Assembly (NCBI RefSeq): GCF_910592395.1
Contig: NC_088324.1
Span: 10,070,953-10,134,952, forward strand
DNA: 64,000 bases
Reading direction: 5' to 3'
Source of the DNA: Lineus longissimus
Lineage: Eukaryota; Nemertea; Pilidiophora; Heteronemertea; Lineidae
The notes below the pieces were generated by a model. The model was not told the DNA's origin. It was given only the letters and a program-made list of their open reading frames with translations, and did no database searches. Within the stretch, counting starts at the first letter, position 1, and every line of letters starts with the position of its first letter. Positions 1 through 10,300 of the stretch are shown here, one piece after another. The translations under genes were made by a program, and so were the position numbers.

Positions 1-150
1 TCGCATAACACTGAAGGAGAGTACATGAAAACAAAATTACTATTTTAAAAATCAAAAGCCAAAAAACAAATGTTCCGTCTGATAACACATGACCTCTGGC
101 AGGAAAAGCATCATCCTGGGTATCAATGATGCAGAAAAAACACAACTCAC

Positions 151-298
151 CTAAAGTTGCATAAGAGCGTTCATTGTTTGACCCTTGGCTGACCTTCAAA
201 ATGACCCCAACGGCATTCTTGTGACTGTGGTTCTTGACGACTACAACCCTGCCAGCAGTCATGGCTTTCGTTGCCAAGGGATGTGAGAAGACAACTTT
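151..298 (-). CDS. SKIV2L: SKIV2L exon 19 (last exon in window)
   Basis: Acceptor CTTTTCAG, donor GTGAGT. Contains [20 protein letters not shown], the start of the arch/KOW insertion. The following intron runs off the window. Confidence 0.9.
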
Positions 299-3200
299 CT
301 GAAAAGAATGAGGCAAGATTATTTCATAAGCATTATTGCCAGCAGTTCTGTGCCAATTGCATTTTAGCGGTTATTTTTTTGTAATATTTGGAGCAATAAG
401 CATTCAAAATACCAACTAAACTTTATGTTGTGTTTGATTATCAAACAGCCCCTAGACTCGGCTGGAACACTAAAAAGGCTAGGATCCCTTGGAAAAAGCC
501 TACTACTCCAAATCAGATCATATTGTCAACTACGTCCGAGTTTCAATTCAATTCAAATAATAATCTGTAATCTCTGTCTTGCAGTTACATGTATATTTAC
601 CTGAAGTTTCTTCTTCAGCTTGTCATACTCGAAACAAGTACTGTAATAATTTTCTATATCTTCTGAACAAGTGAAACACTCCACTGGCTCCAACCTCGCC
701 AATTTGCCCTTGAGTTCTTCCAATCGCTTTTTGTTTGTTTCAACATTTTGCTGCGCGGTTGTCTCGGAGAAACTCCTCTTCATCATGTCCTGTACCCGGA
801 GTTTCTCAACTCGTAGCAGGTTCAGAATCATGGAGTAGGTCAGACGAAATTGTGATTCCAGCTTCGTCGGTTTGCCCTGAAAAACAATGCAATGCAATGA
901 AATTGGAACAAAGCAGTGTATGGCTGGTTATTGGTTACCTGTTAAGGTCAACGGTGTCAGCCTGTTGGCCGAGGAGTATAGAAGTAAGAGTCCACTATGG
1001 GATACCGCTAAACATAACAGTTAGGACGGCCCACAGCCTATCATGATGACAAAAGCAAAATCTTGTCTTCTTGTTTTCATCATAGTGAGAGGACACCGCT
1101 ATCATTGTATGCAATACTGCAGTATTGATGATGAAAAGTACCAATTTTCAGATGAGTTAGAGCCTTTCCAACAAACAAAATATTTAGCAGTATTACTGTA
1201 GTAGTATTTCTTACCAACATCATGATGTGCAGCTCTGCGGTCTCAGGCACATCTCCCTTACACATGACAATAACTGTACCAGTCGTATCCAGTCCTCGCC
1301 GTCCAGCTCTCCCGGCCATCTGGATGTACTCGCCCGGCAGTAGGTTCCGGAAGCATGTGCCATCATGTTTCCGTATTGAGTCGAAGACCACTGTCCTTGC
1401 CGGCATGTTTACGCCGATGGCGAATGTTTCTGTGGCAAAGAGGACCTGAATAATAAAAGATAGTCAAAGTTTCATCCGAATCGCTGGATTTCAATACTCA
1501 TTGAAACTGGCTTTATGACTATGACTGAGATTGAAGAGCACACTGCTTAGCCTTGTGGTACCTACACGGTGACTTGCAAATTAAGGGATTTCCATAAGCA
1601 GAATTTGGAGACCTTTCCAATTACATTGACCACGTGAAAATGACAGTCGTTTTATTTACCTTGACGAGACCTTTCTGGAACAGCATTTCCACCATTTCTT
1701 TCATGATCGGTAAGATACCGCTGTGATGTTTCCCAATTCCTCGCTTTAACATACTCGTCATCTCAAGAACCTACAATAAAATCACTGTTACATATTTGCA
1801 GAACCAACATCATAAACATTTTTCAGAGTGTCAAATGCCATTTCACTTTATAAACATCTCCTTTGGAGATTTCGCGCCATTACTGCGCGAGGTGAGCTTT
1901 CCTAAGAAGATGACACCATTTGAAATTCTAGGTACATGGACATACATGTTGATGGCTAACATCTCCACGGGCCTTAACCTGTTCATGCAGTAAATCCATG
2001 TAAGGCTGACAATACAAATGTACTTCTGTGCTAACCTGTGGTAATTTTTTATCTGATCCTTTCAGCTTTGCGATACACCGCTCACAGAATAAATGGATTG
2101 CCGCTTTCTGCTTCTGCGTTGTCAAGTCGACGCTCTGAAGATGATGTGTGTTCTCATCAATTCTCTTCCTCGACAACGTGAACGCAATCACAGGTAGTTT
2201 GTCCTTCTTCTCCAGCATGTTGATCACAGATAACCAGACATTCTTGTCCTGAAATTAAATTTGACTCCTATTCACACCGTACCACAGTCTAAGGAACGAA
2301 TGCAGATGTTACAGTGCTAAATGTTCAGAGTCACTCTTTATAAACCAGCTGGAAGATCTCCATTCAATTTTCAATTCAGTTTTCTCTAATTCTTCTTTTC
2401 TTCAATTACCCTCGGCACATCTTAGGCAGTAAACCCCAATGATTTTTTCATACCTGACTGGCTGAACCACCTCTCTGGCCCTTCGGACCAAAACTCTGCT
2501 GTGATTTGCTTTGTCTCTCCTTCTTGGCTTCAACAGCTTTGGTGTAACTAGAAGGGAAAAATTATCAATTTGGCCAGGTCACGAGTGAATGGGTATGACC
2601 CAATAGGGGGTCACCTGTACATAGTACTCATGCAACGCACTACATGCACTACTTGGAACTCCCCTGTCTGGCAAATGGTTTGTTCCGTATGGAGTTACGC
2701 CTTTAAAAGTTGCCTGTTTTGTAAACAAAGTCTGTAATGCAAGGACTAAGCTCTGAATTAACACTGAGGGCAGAGTCCAAAGTTGAGTTGACTGGAAGAT
2801 GAAGATGCCATGTCACTTACGCATTTGTGAGGAATTTCTTCTCCGCATCCACGAGGAGGAAAAGTTCGTTACTTGTTTTGTTGCTGTTGCCGGTGTATAG
2901 GTAATGCTCAAGTGGAACGGGCCGCTTCAACGTGCTGATCACAAAGATCTTCTTACGTTTTGTTCTCCTAAAGTGAAAGAAAAATAGAGTCAAATTTCAA
3001 TGAGGTCAACATTACATGGGTTTTGTTGCTCCTGCCAGCACAGAGCAAATGCTCAAGTTGAACAGGCTGCTTCAATGTACCGTTTACACGCAGATCATCA
3101 AATCATTTGTCCACTTCAGAGAAAGAGTTAAATTGTCGCTAGACTTTGTTTTTGCACCTGGCGCTGAATGGTCATGGGGGAGGGGCAACCATACAGTAAC

Positions 3201-6200
3201 ATTGACAGTATGGACGCAGCCTTTATGGTCAATATGAATGTCTGAAATCTCATGTGTACATTCAAATATTGCTAAGCATGCTTGCTATCGCATATAAACT
3301 TTTAAGACTACCAGTACATGTACAAGAATGACTTACCCGACCCATTCAGCAAACTCGATTGTATTTGGAACAGTAGCGCTTAGCATGATAATATTGACAT
3401 GAGGTGGAAGCATGATCAGTACCTCCTCCCAAACGACACCACGCTGAAATAAATTTGAAGAATAATTTACCCAAACTTGAAGTCAATCATCAAGCCTTAT
3501 ACATGAGAGGTAAACTTACATATAAAAGTGCTCGTGATTGTTGCCAAATTTAAATCATGTCGATAGGCAAAACGCCCCGACTTGATAGAATGCCTGGTTG
3601 ATTATGGTAGAAGGCTTTTCTCATTTAATTTTTCAACAACTTCAGTGTTGCTTACTAGGCAACAATTTTAGATGAAACCAACTGTCCAGAATGGCTGTTT
3701 TCAACCAAATTCACTCCAGTTTGAATGACTGCAGAAGAAATTGACAAGACTTTATTGGACATACCTCTTCATTGTTGATGTAGTGGACCTCATCGAAGAC
3801 AACCCACTCTAAATCTCGAATCACTTCAGAACCATTATACAACATAGACCTAGAATTGAGAAGTATTAGGTAAATGCAAAATTATAAACTCACATAAATG
3901 ACATAACTATATCACTGTGTAACTTTGGGTCTCAAAATATTTTAGAGTAACAGCAGGAAAAAGAACAGACTTTACCTGAGGATCTCTGTAGTCATGATCA
4001 GGCAGGCTGCTTCCTGTTTTATCTGAACATCTCCCGTGATCAAACCAACGTCACCAAAAGTCAGCCGGAAATCCCGGAATTTCTGGTTGGACAGCGCTTT
4101 AATTGGTGAAGTGTACACAGTTCTGAAAATAATTTCCCAAAATGGATGAAAACTGATGGTAGCAAAATCTGAATATGATGTGTTCATGAAATTTAAACAT
4201 GGTTTACACACAGTATCTGTGTTACATTGGCAATAAACATTTAGAAAATATCCCGACCTTGTCATATGCTTCATGGACAAAGCTATGGCATATTCAGCCA
4301 CCACTGTCTTGCCAGCAGACGTGTGAGCCGCCACCAACACACTCTCGTGGTTCTCCAAGTGAAGGATCGCTTGCTTCTGGAATGTGTCCAACTCAAACGG
4401 CCACTGCAATGTGCGGAAGATATTTGTAGGATCATAAGATTCAACAATGGAATGAACATTTCCATGAGAAAATACATAAGGATCGGATCGTGTGCAACTC
4501 TACCAACACACTATAATGGTTTTCTTTCAGGAACATATCAAACTCATTTGGCAGTATACCAACCACCTAAGCAATAGAAAGGGAATCCTGCTGAAAAATG
4601 TGTCCCGTAATGGAGATTCAACTGTAGTTTACCTTGTATGCCATTTCTGGTATTCTCTTGTGGAAGTCCTCAACAGGTGTGCTGATATCGACATGGATTC
4701 CCCAAACCTTCTTCTGCTCTTCGACAACCCAAGGTGCTGGTTTTGGAGCATCCTCGACCTAGAATAGAGCCATAAATTAAACATGCTCCACAGGTTCCAA
4801 ATGCTGGGAGTGAGGGTCCAAATGAAAGGAGGCATTTCCATTACTTTTTAAGAAGACATTATAACAATATATTAAAATAGTTACATACCTTTTTTACAAT
4901 ATTTTCCAGGCTCTCAGACCTTGGAATAACTAATGCAGCTGTCGCCTCCTCATCTTCTACCTTGCTTCTTGGATGTTTCTCTGGGAAAAACTCAAATGCA
5001 TCAGCCCTTGTGAGAACGTCTGCGATACTGATGGTGCTGTGAAATAAAGACAAGAATTGATATAAAAAATGATATGTAATGTAAACAAGCACGATTGCAC
5101 ACGACTGAGGGTTGAACATGGTGACCATTCAATGGTGTAACACATTTGTTGGTATAACCTTTCGTCAAGATGCTTCCAATGGTCTTAATTGAAAGTGAAA
5201 TCAAATAAATATGTTCTATCATATTAGTTTACAGTTCGGTCCCAATCATTAGAGATGGGATATAAACAGAATATTTAATGTTATTCAGAAACCATCAAGC
5301 TATAAAAGACAATTTCTACCTGAGATGCGCCACAACTGGAATGTTGGGTATTCTGTCATTCACAGACCCTGACTCATCAACTTTGTCACCAAAAGTCATT
5401 CCCATCGAAAATCCAGGTGGCGTTGTCAGCAAATCTGAAAACAATGAAAAGGTTTTAAACTTCTGCCAGTCACAAGATAAGACAATTTTTGCGAGTATTT
5501 TATTTTCCCAACTGTTCATTCGCGAACACATGTAATGAAATGTTACCGGCAACAACATTTTTATATCTCATGCTGCGGTATTAATACAGAAAATAAACTC
5601 ACTATTTTCAAAGTCAACAGCCTCAGCATCAGAAATAGGTATGATATCATTATCAAGCGTTGGTTCATCCAAGCCACCTGAAACAGATATTGAATGTGGT
5701 ACAACATCTAAACAAATTCTGCTTCAACATCCAAGATCAAAACCATAAAATTTTGGAAACATAAAATCTGTACAGAATTCTATACAAACAATTTTTTCAT
5801 TTTTCCCATTGAAATATACATACCTGTAAGTTGTGTTGACGCTCACAAAAGTTTCTTATTTATGATTGACGAAGCAACCCAAGTCTCGATGACAAAGCAA
5901 CCCATGTCAAAATGTATACCGTTGCTCTTGTATTGCAATATACGTCTTTATGCATTGACTTACCAGGCCAGAATGGATAATTGGTGGCGCTACCTTTAGC
6001 ACCCAACGATGGCGATCCTGGTGGCCTCATCAGGGATGTGGAATTCTGTGCCGTGCTTCCCGCATCTGGGACGTATTCCTGAAAGAAGAGAGCAAATTCT
6101 AGAATCCAAAGAAAAGGATTTAAGTGGGATCTGTGGAAGATGTCCTCATGTTTATGCACTCTTACCTCCTTTATGGACAGGAATTCTCCTGTCGTTGGGT

Positions 6201-6991
6201 TTCTCTCAACTTGAATTGTAGTCTGAACAGGAGCATGGTCCAAATTGTATAAAGACTCTGGGCAGGGGGTCCGAGGCCAGAACCTGAAAAAAAAGTAAGA
6301 TTGTTTAAATTGATGCAGATGATTAACCTTCTTTCATCATTAACATTTTAAAAGCAGGATCACGGTACCTAACAATGTTCCTGGCAATTTTTAGCAGAAG
6401 ACATTGACTTGGCATGGTGATGTCAAAGTGTGATGGTCAGACCAGACTATAACACAGTCATACATGACTATAACAGCACTGTAAACTTTTGCATCAACTT
6501 ACTTTTGACACCGCTTGTAGACTTGGATTGGCAATTTCTCCGGTTCTGTGAGATATTTTTCAATTTTGGCAGTTTCTGTTTCAAGCCTTGGAGGAAGACC
6601 AAATGGAAGCTGCAGAGAAAATGTTAAGATTTGGGAGTTTTACTATAAAAACAAGAATGTCAACATTTTCATTTCTTGTTTCAATTTCTTTGTATTCAGC
6701 CACAGTAGACAAACATTATGTCAGCATGTCAGCAGGATGTAAATGACTAGACTTTTTGGGACATACATAGCCTAGCGGCGGATAGCCCATTTCAACCTCC
6801 ATGACCTGACAAGCTGACATTCAAGCCCGAGCAAGTGAATAAAGTCAAAGGGGGGGGGGCATTATTAACCAACTATCACTTACTGTGCTCATTGGAATGT
6901 CCTGTTTATGTATTCTGAAGCCATTCTTCTTCAGGGCCACATCATACTGGCCACAACAGCCGGTCTCAACCAGAACAATATCCGTCTCCAT
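151..6991 (-). CDS. SKIV2L: Ski2-type DExH RNA helicase (SKIV2L/SKI2W), 5' 19 exons, 3' end outside window
   Basis: Known role: ATP-dependent 3'-5' RNA helicase of the cytoplasmic Ski complex (with the TTC37/SKI3 and WDR61/SKI8 subunits), feeding mRNA to the exosome. Seen: 19 exons on the minus strand join in phase into about 872 residues. The N-terminal part (1-300) carries short motifs typical of SKI2W, such as [12 protein letters not shown] and TNYPFWPG. Helicase core: motif I AHTSAGKT (Lys about 336), [15 protein letters not shown], motif II DEVH (about 421-424), motif III SAT (about 452-454), and motif [12 protein letters not shown] (about 696-705). It then continues into the region before the arch insertion (RVVVVKN). 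Start chosen at 6991, the first ATG of the exon that opens the frame. The remaining C-terminal exons (arch and DSHCT domain) lie beyond position 1. Human SKI2W is about 1,246 residues, so roughly 70% is here. Head-to-head with the ATF6 gene. Confidence 0.95.
601..876 (-). CDS. SKIV2L: SKIV2L exon 18
   Basis: Acceptor TTTTTCAG, donor GTAAAT. Reads [20 protein letters not shown] and [13 protein letters not shown] (winged-helix region), then a coiled linker. Confidence 0.93.
1215..1445 (-). CDS. SKIV2L: SKIV2L exon 17 (motif VI)
   Basis: Acceptor TATTCAG, donor GTAAGA. Contains [20 protein letters not shown] and arginine-finger motif [12 protein letters not shown]. Confidence 0.95.
1660..1770 (-). 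CDS. SKIV2L: SKIV2L exon 16
   Basis: Acceptor TTATTGTAG, donor GTAAAT. Reads [19 protein letters not shown] and [11 protein letters not shown], conserved in Ski2-like helicases. Confidence 0.93.
2036..2248 (-). CDS. SKIV2L: SKIV2L exon 15
   Basis: Acceptor TTTCAG, donor GTTAGC. Contains [15 protein letters not shown] (motif IV region) and [21 protein letters not shown]. Confidence 0.92.
2454..2547 (-). CDS. SKIV2L: SKIV2L exon 14
   Basis: Acceptor CCTTCTAG, donor GTATGA. Basic, Gln/Gly-rich linker ([20 protein letters not shown]) present in SKI2W but not in Mtr4. Confidence 0.87.
2821..2967 (-). CDS. SKIV2L: SKIV2L exon 13
   Basis: Acceptor CACTTTAG, donor GTAAGT. Contains [20 protein letters not shown], the conserved start of the second RecA domain. 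Confidence 0.93.
3337..3443 (-). CDS. SKIV2L: SKIV2L exon 12 (SAT motif)
   Basis: Acceptor TATTTCAG, donor GTAAGT. Reads [16 protein letters not shown] and motif III LSATVPN. Confidence 0.94.
3765..3849 (-). CDS. SKIV2L: SKIV2L exon 11 (DEVH box)
   Basis: Acceptor AATTCTAG, donor GTATGT. Contains motif II in [11 protein letters not shown], which defines the DExH class. Confidence 0.94.
3976..4122 (-). CDS. SKIV2L: SKIV2L exon 10
   Basis: Acceptor ATTTTCAG, donor GTAAAG. Motif Ia/Ib region: [36 protein letters not shown]. Confidence 0.94.
4258..4403 (-). CDS. SKIV2L: SKIV2L exon 9 (Walker A)
   Basis: Q-motif-like [13 protein letters not shown] and motif [15 protein letters not shown]. The donor is a weak GTCGGG, but the phase-2 join to exon 10 restores [15 protein letters not shown]. 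Confidence 0.92.
4633..4758 (-). CDS. SKIV2L: SKIV2L exon 8
   Basis: Acceptor ATTCTAG, donor GTAAAC. Reads [20 protein letters not shown], leading into the helicase core, with the motif [12 protein letters not shown]. Confidence 0.87.
4889..5036 (-). CDS. SKIV2L: SKIV2L exon 7
   Basis: Acceptor ATTTCACAG, donor GTATGT. Low-complexity acidic linker with SLENIVKK near its end. Frame continuous with both neighbours. Confidence 0.83.
5320..5434 (-). CDS. SKIV2L: SKIV2L exon 6
   Basis: Acceptor GTTTTCAG, donor GTAGAA. Reads [15 protein letters not shown], the counterpart of LLTIPPGFKKGMDF in vertebrate SKI2W. Confidence 0.88.
5603..5677 (-). CDS. SKIV2L: SKIV2L exon 5
   Basis: 75 nt, acceptor TTTCAG, donor GTGAGT. 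Acidic linker ([13 protein letters not shown]) ending in DFEN. Confidence 0.85.
5964..6078 (-). CDS. SKIV2L: SKIV2L exon 4
   Basis: Acceptor CTTTCAG, donor GTAAGT. Contains [10 protein letters not shown] and NYPFWPG, matching the RRPPGPAS...YPFWPG region of the family. Confidence 0.88.
6166..6283 (-). CDS. SKIV2L: SKIV2L exon 3
   Basis: Acceptor TTTTTTTTCAG, donor GTAAGA. Contains the conserved [12 protein letters not shown] segment. Phase 2 in, phase 0 out. Confidence 0.88.
6503..6609 (-). CDS. SKIV2L: SKIV2L exon 2
   Basis: Acceptor CTCTGCAG, donor GTAAGT. Reads [20 protein letters not shown], the N-terminal segment that resembles the LPHGLPP region of animal SKI2W. Confidence 0.85.
6884..6991 (-). 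CDS. SKIV2L: SKIV2L coding exon 1 (start codon)
   Basis: ATG at 6991-6989 opens [20 protein letters not shown]. The donor after 6884 is GTAAGT, phase 0. The 5' UTR lies upstream within the shared promoter; its exact start is not visible. Confidence 0.85.
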
Positions 6992-7239
6992 TTTAAATTT
7001 CTGCACAACTCAAATTAATCGCCAACAAAAGTCCAGGGGAGCGAAATGACTTCGATTTGGAGCGAAATGACTGGGGGCGAAGAGTTTAGGGAGCGAAACA
7101 GCCGCACAAGCGTGGAAGGTGCATTATGGGATTGTTTTGTAAAGTTGATGTGTCCTTTTACATGTTTTACGTTTTTTTCTGCTGTTTTCTCGAAATAAAA
7201 CCACTTTTTAGTCGAAAGAAAGTTAATTAAAACGAGAAA
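6992..7239. promoter_or_regulatory. Bidirectional promoter between SKIV2L and ATF6
   Basis: Only 248 bp separate the two divergent start codons, so both 5' UTRs and core promoters must lie here. There is no TATA box at a suitable place. Three copies of GAGCGAAA occur at 7039, 7060 and 7091, two of them extended to GAGCGAAATGAC. A ZNF143/STAF-like site lies near 7120-7134. Confidence 0.75.
7120..7134 (-). promoter_or_regulatory. ZNF143/STAF-like binding site
   Basis: On the minus strand the sequence reads ATCCCATAATGCAC, which fits the known SBS core (CCCATAATGC) closely. ZNF143 sites are typical of divergent, TATA-less housekeeping promoters. Binding is inferred, not shown. Confidence 0.5.
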
Positions 7240-7312
7240 ATGGCTGTGGATTTTCTATCAGATGCAGACAGTCGGTTCTTCGGTGACGGAATGCTACAGA
7301 ATGATGACTGGG
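7240..7312 (+). CDS. ATF6: ATF6 exon 1 (start codon)
   Basis: ATG at 7240 in context gagaaaATGG. Reads [18 protein letters not shown]. Donor GTGAGT, phase 1. Confidence 0.88.
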
Positions 7313-10300
7313 GTGAGTTTTCATTCTAGTTGTGCTGTCCAGTCCTACTTCTACTAAACAGCGTCCACTCACTGAGTCACTCCATCATCCATGCACCATC
7401 GCCCACCAGCGTCCACCAGGTTTAAAGTCAGGTATAGATGGATATCTGCTGATGTCATGGCTAATCTGTGAACATCATGCGCGTGCACTCTCGTATCTCT
7501 TCAACATGGTTTTGAAGAAAGGTTGCTATAACCCGTCATCCTGTTGTCAGTGTTGAGATTTCTCTCGATAACATAATTAATACTAATAGTATACTGGCCT
7601 TTTGAATACGCTACCTAGGGCCTTAGGGTTGGACCGATGGAACTAAAGATTGATTGAACTAACCATTGGCTTCCCCTTCCTGTACAAACTACAGCAAAAC
7701 CGTGCAATGCATCCTGTTCAACGTCGTATTTCGTCTTGTCTTGTCTTGCGGATAGCCAAAACAAAGCCCAAATAATGAAATATGAGACAGTTACGCCAAA
7801 ATAATTTGAGTGCACACCGGCCTTGAAATCTCTATCGAGCGCTTAGAATATAGATAGATGTCCCTGCGGTCATTAATGCACTTTTTAGCGATTTTGTGCC
7901 GTAATAGGGTTGCCGCTGCAGGCCTAGGTCAAGGCATATGGGGCGCCTGTTTCAAGTAAACAGTCTTGTTTCACTAATCACTGGTGTTCCTGCCGTAAAA
8001 CCACTGTAATTAGTAGTTTTACCCCTTTTAGAGCTATCTTCACCATTCAACAGTCTCTAAGCACTACTCACACCGGTGCTGGACTTAAATTTGCTGATAC
8101 CAAATTTCTCAGTTCTAATATGATATTGGTTTTACTTGAAATACATAGTCAATGTTCTTGTTGACACTAATGTAATGTTTCTTTTAAATTCAGGTGACCC
8201 CAATCTGAATAGCCTGGATGACTTCCCATCTTTCTTGGATACGGAATTGAGCACTGATGACTTGATGCGCGAGTTTAACACAGAGGTAACAGTCATGAAA
8301 TGTCCATGAGCTTGAAAATTCCCATTTGGTAACCTGTGTGTTTAAAAGTGACTTCTGAGTTTGAGCGCCTGTCTGATCCTTTTGTGTCGTCCTGACAATA
8401 TCAGGCCATTTCACTTGATACATACTTACTCCCTCAATGGCAACCTGCATTAGGAAAAGTCGTGTTGTAGGCCCTGTTTGCAAGAGGATGCTTTTGTGTA
8501 TGCTTCAGTTCCATATAGAAATTCCATTTGTTGTGAAATATTTTAGCCATGTTGCCAGAAGAATTATCAGCCACTAGTAGAATTACATGCAATCAAATTT
8601 ATTTAGTTTTGCTAAAATGAAACTGATGATGGAACTGCATGGAAAATTACAATATGTACCATCGCCCCAAGGCAATTTCAATTGAAAATGTGTACCGGTA
8701 ATGTGCAAGTATTTGAAAATCTGTACTGTTAATGTCTTGCCTCCAGAAATACATAATATCATATCAATCTAGGACATGAATACAACGTTCATTGTATGGT
8801 GAAAGTCAAATTTTAAAGATAAATTTGTTGTGTACAATGTACACCTTGATGTGACACTCACAGTTACCTTTTGACAAATAATCAATGAGCATGTTGATTC
8901 CTGACTGTTTAATATGCATGTTTAGTTGTAACAATGTATTGTAGTAGGTGATGTTAATGCAGTCTGTGCTTGTCTGTAAATATGGCTGATCAATTATTCA
9001 GTCATGATGCTTTGTGGACACAGCTATGGGAGTGTGTCATGTCAGTCATGGTCTTTCCCGACATTGTCAATGATTGTGTTTCTCCTATTTATGGTTAAAA
9101 AAACACTTTCACGAAAAATCCATATTAGGTCTTCATTGGTCTTGTGCTAAGCCTAAACTTGAGACCTGCGTAAAACATTGTTTTGGCCTTGTGCCAAATC
9201 AGAGATTGCAAAATACTCATCCTGGTTTTTCTCATTCTATGACGTATGATTTTATCGTGGACTTGCCATGAAGATATAATGAGATGATATTGAATTTGAA
9301 CCACGATTGAACCAAAATACCTAGTCAATATGCAGGACTCCCAACCCATCTGTACTTTCAGTTTTTAAACCTGAAATGACATTAGACAAGAGGGACTGCG
9401 TCATCTGGCATTTTTTTGTCTGGTCCAACCCTTGTCTAATTTCAAATCTCACGTTTAGAGTGACTTTAAAATAGCTCACTAGACATGTTAGATAGAAATA
9501 AATCAAAAGAATAAATAAATTCTTTGAGAGAGTGCAGGCTACATGTATAGAGTAGATATTTTTAGAATTTCAAATACCATGAAACCCATTCTTAAAATGT
9601 GCTACATCTTTAATTTGCTCAATCTTTAATGAAAATTTGCGCCTTTTGTGCTATGCAGATACTTCTGTCAGTGTCAGTCCTTTCAAGAGAATGACAGAAT
9701 ATAATTCTCCAACAAGCCTTTGTGCTCAGATCAGCAAGATATGCTGAATTAGCAACAATGATGAATTGAAACGCTCCAGTATCAATAGTGTGGGATTTGT
9801 TGAGAGTGCTTGTTTGGTTCCCATGGCAATGCCTTAGGCCTGGTTGTATCTTTGTATAGTACAAAAGTTGCAGAGGGTATGTACTTTTGATATGTTACGA
9901 TTAACGCTTTCAATCCCAGAATAGCAAAATGTGAAGAAAAGTTATCAGTTTTAAAGGCCAATGCCGTTGGTTAAATATTTGAAATTGAATTTGAAAATTT
10001 AAAATAGTGGAAAGATATTGGTAGTAGTATTCTATAAGAATCAAGATTTTTAGATTTAGGTGGATTGTTACAATGGACGTCTCTTCTTCCTTCAGATTCA
10101 GTCCCTGAAATTTGGGTCTGACTATTATACTGATGCGGTTAGTTCTCCGTCAGATCCGGTGAGAGTTTGGTACCCTTCTCTGCATGAATTCTTTGAAAGG
10201 CATTTACTGTATTTTGGTGGTGGGGTTATCATCATGGCCCAGTATTCTATATGCTACCAGTGCTTTGACATGTTTGAATCCCTCACTTTGATTTGGAAAC

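Noticed and set aside
735-1449. Plus-strand open frames at 735-1046 and 1222-1449
   Set aside because: They lie opposite SKIV2L exons 17-18 and have no family resemblance; shadows of the real gene.
4283-4477. Minus-strand frame overlapping SKIV2L exon 9 in another phase
   Set aside because: Out of frame with the helicase motifs; exon 9 is fixed by motif I and in-phase joins.
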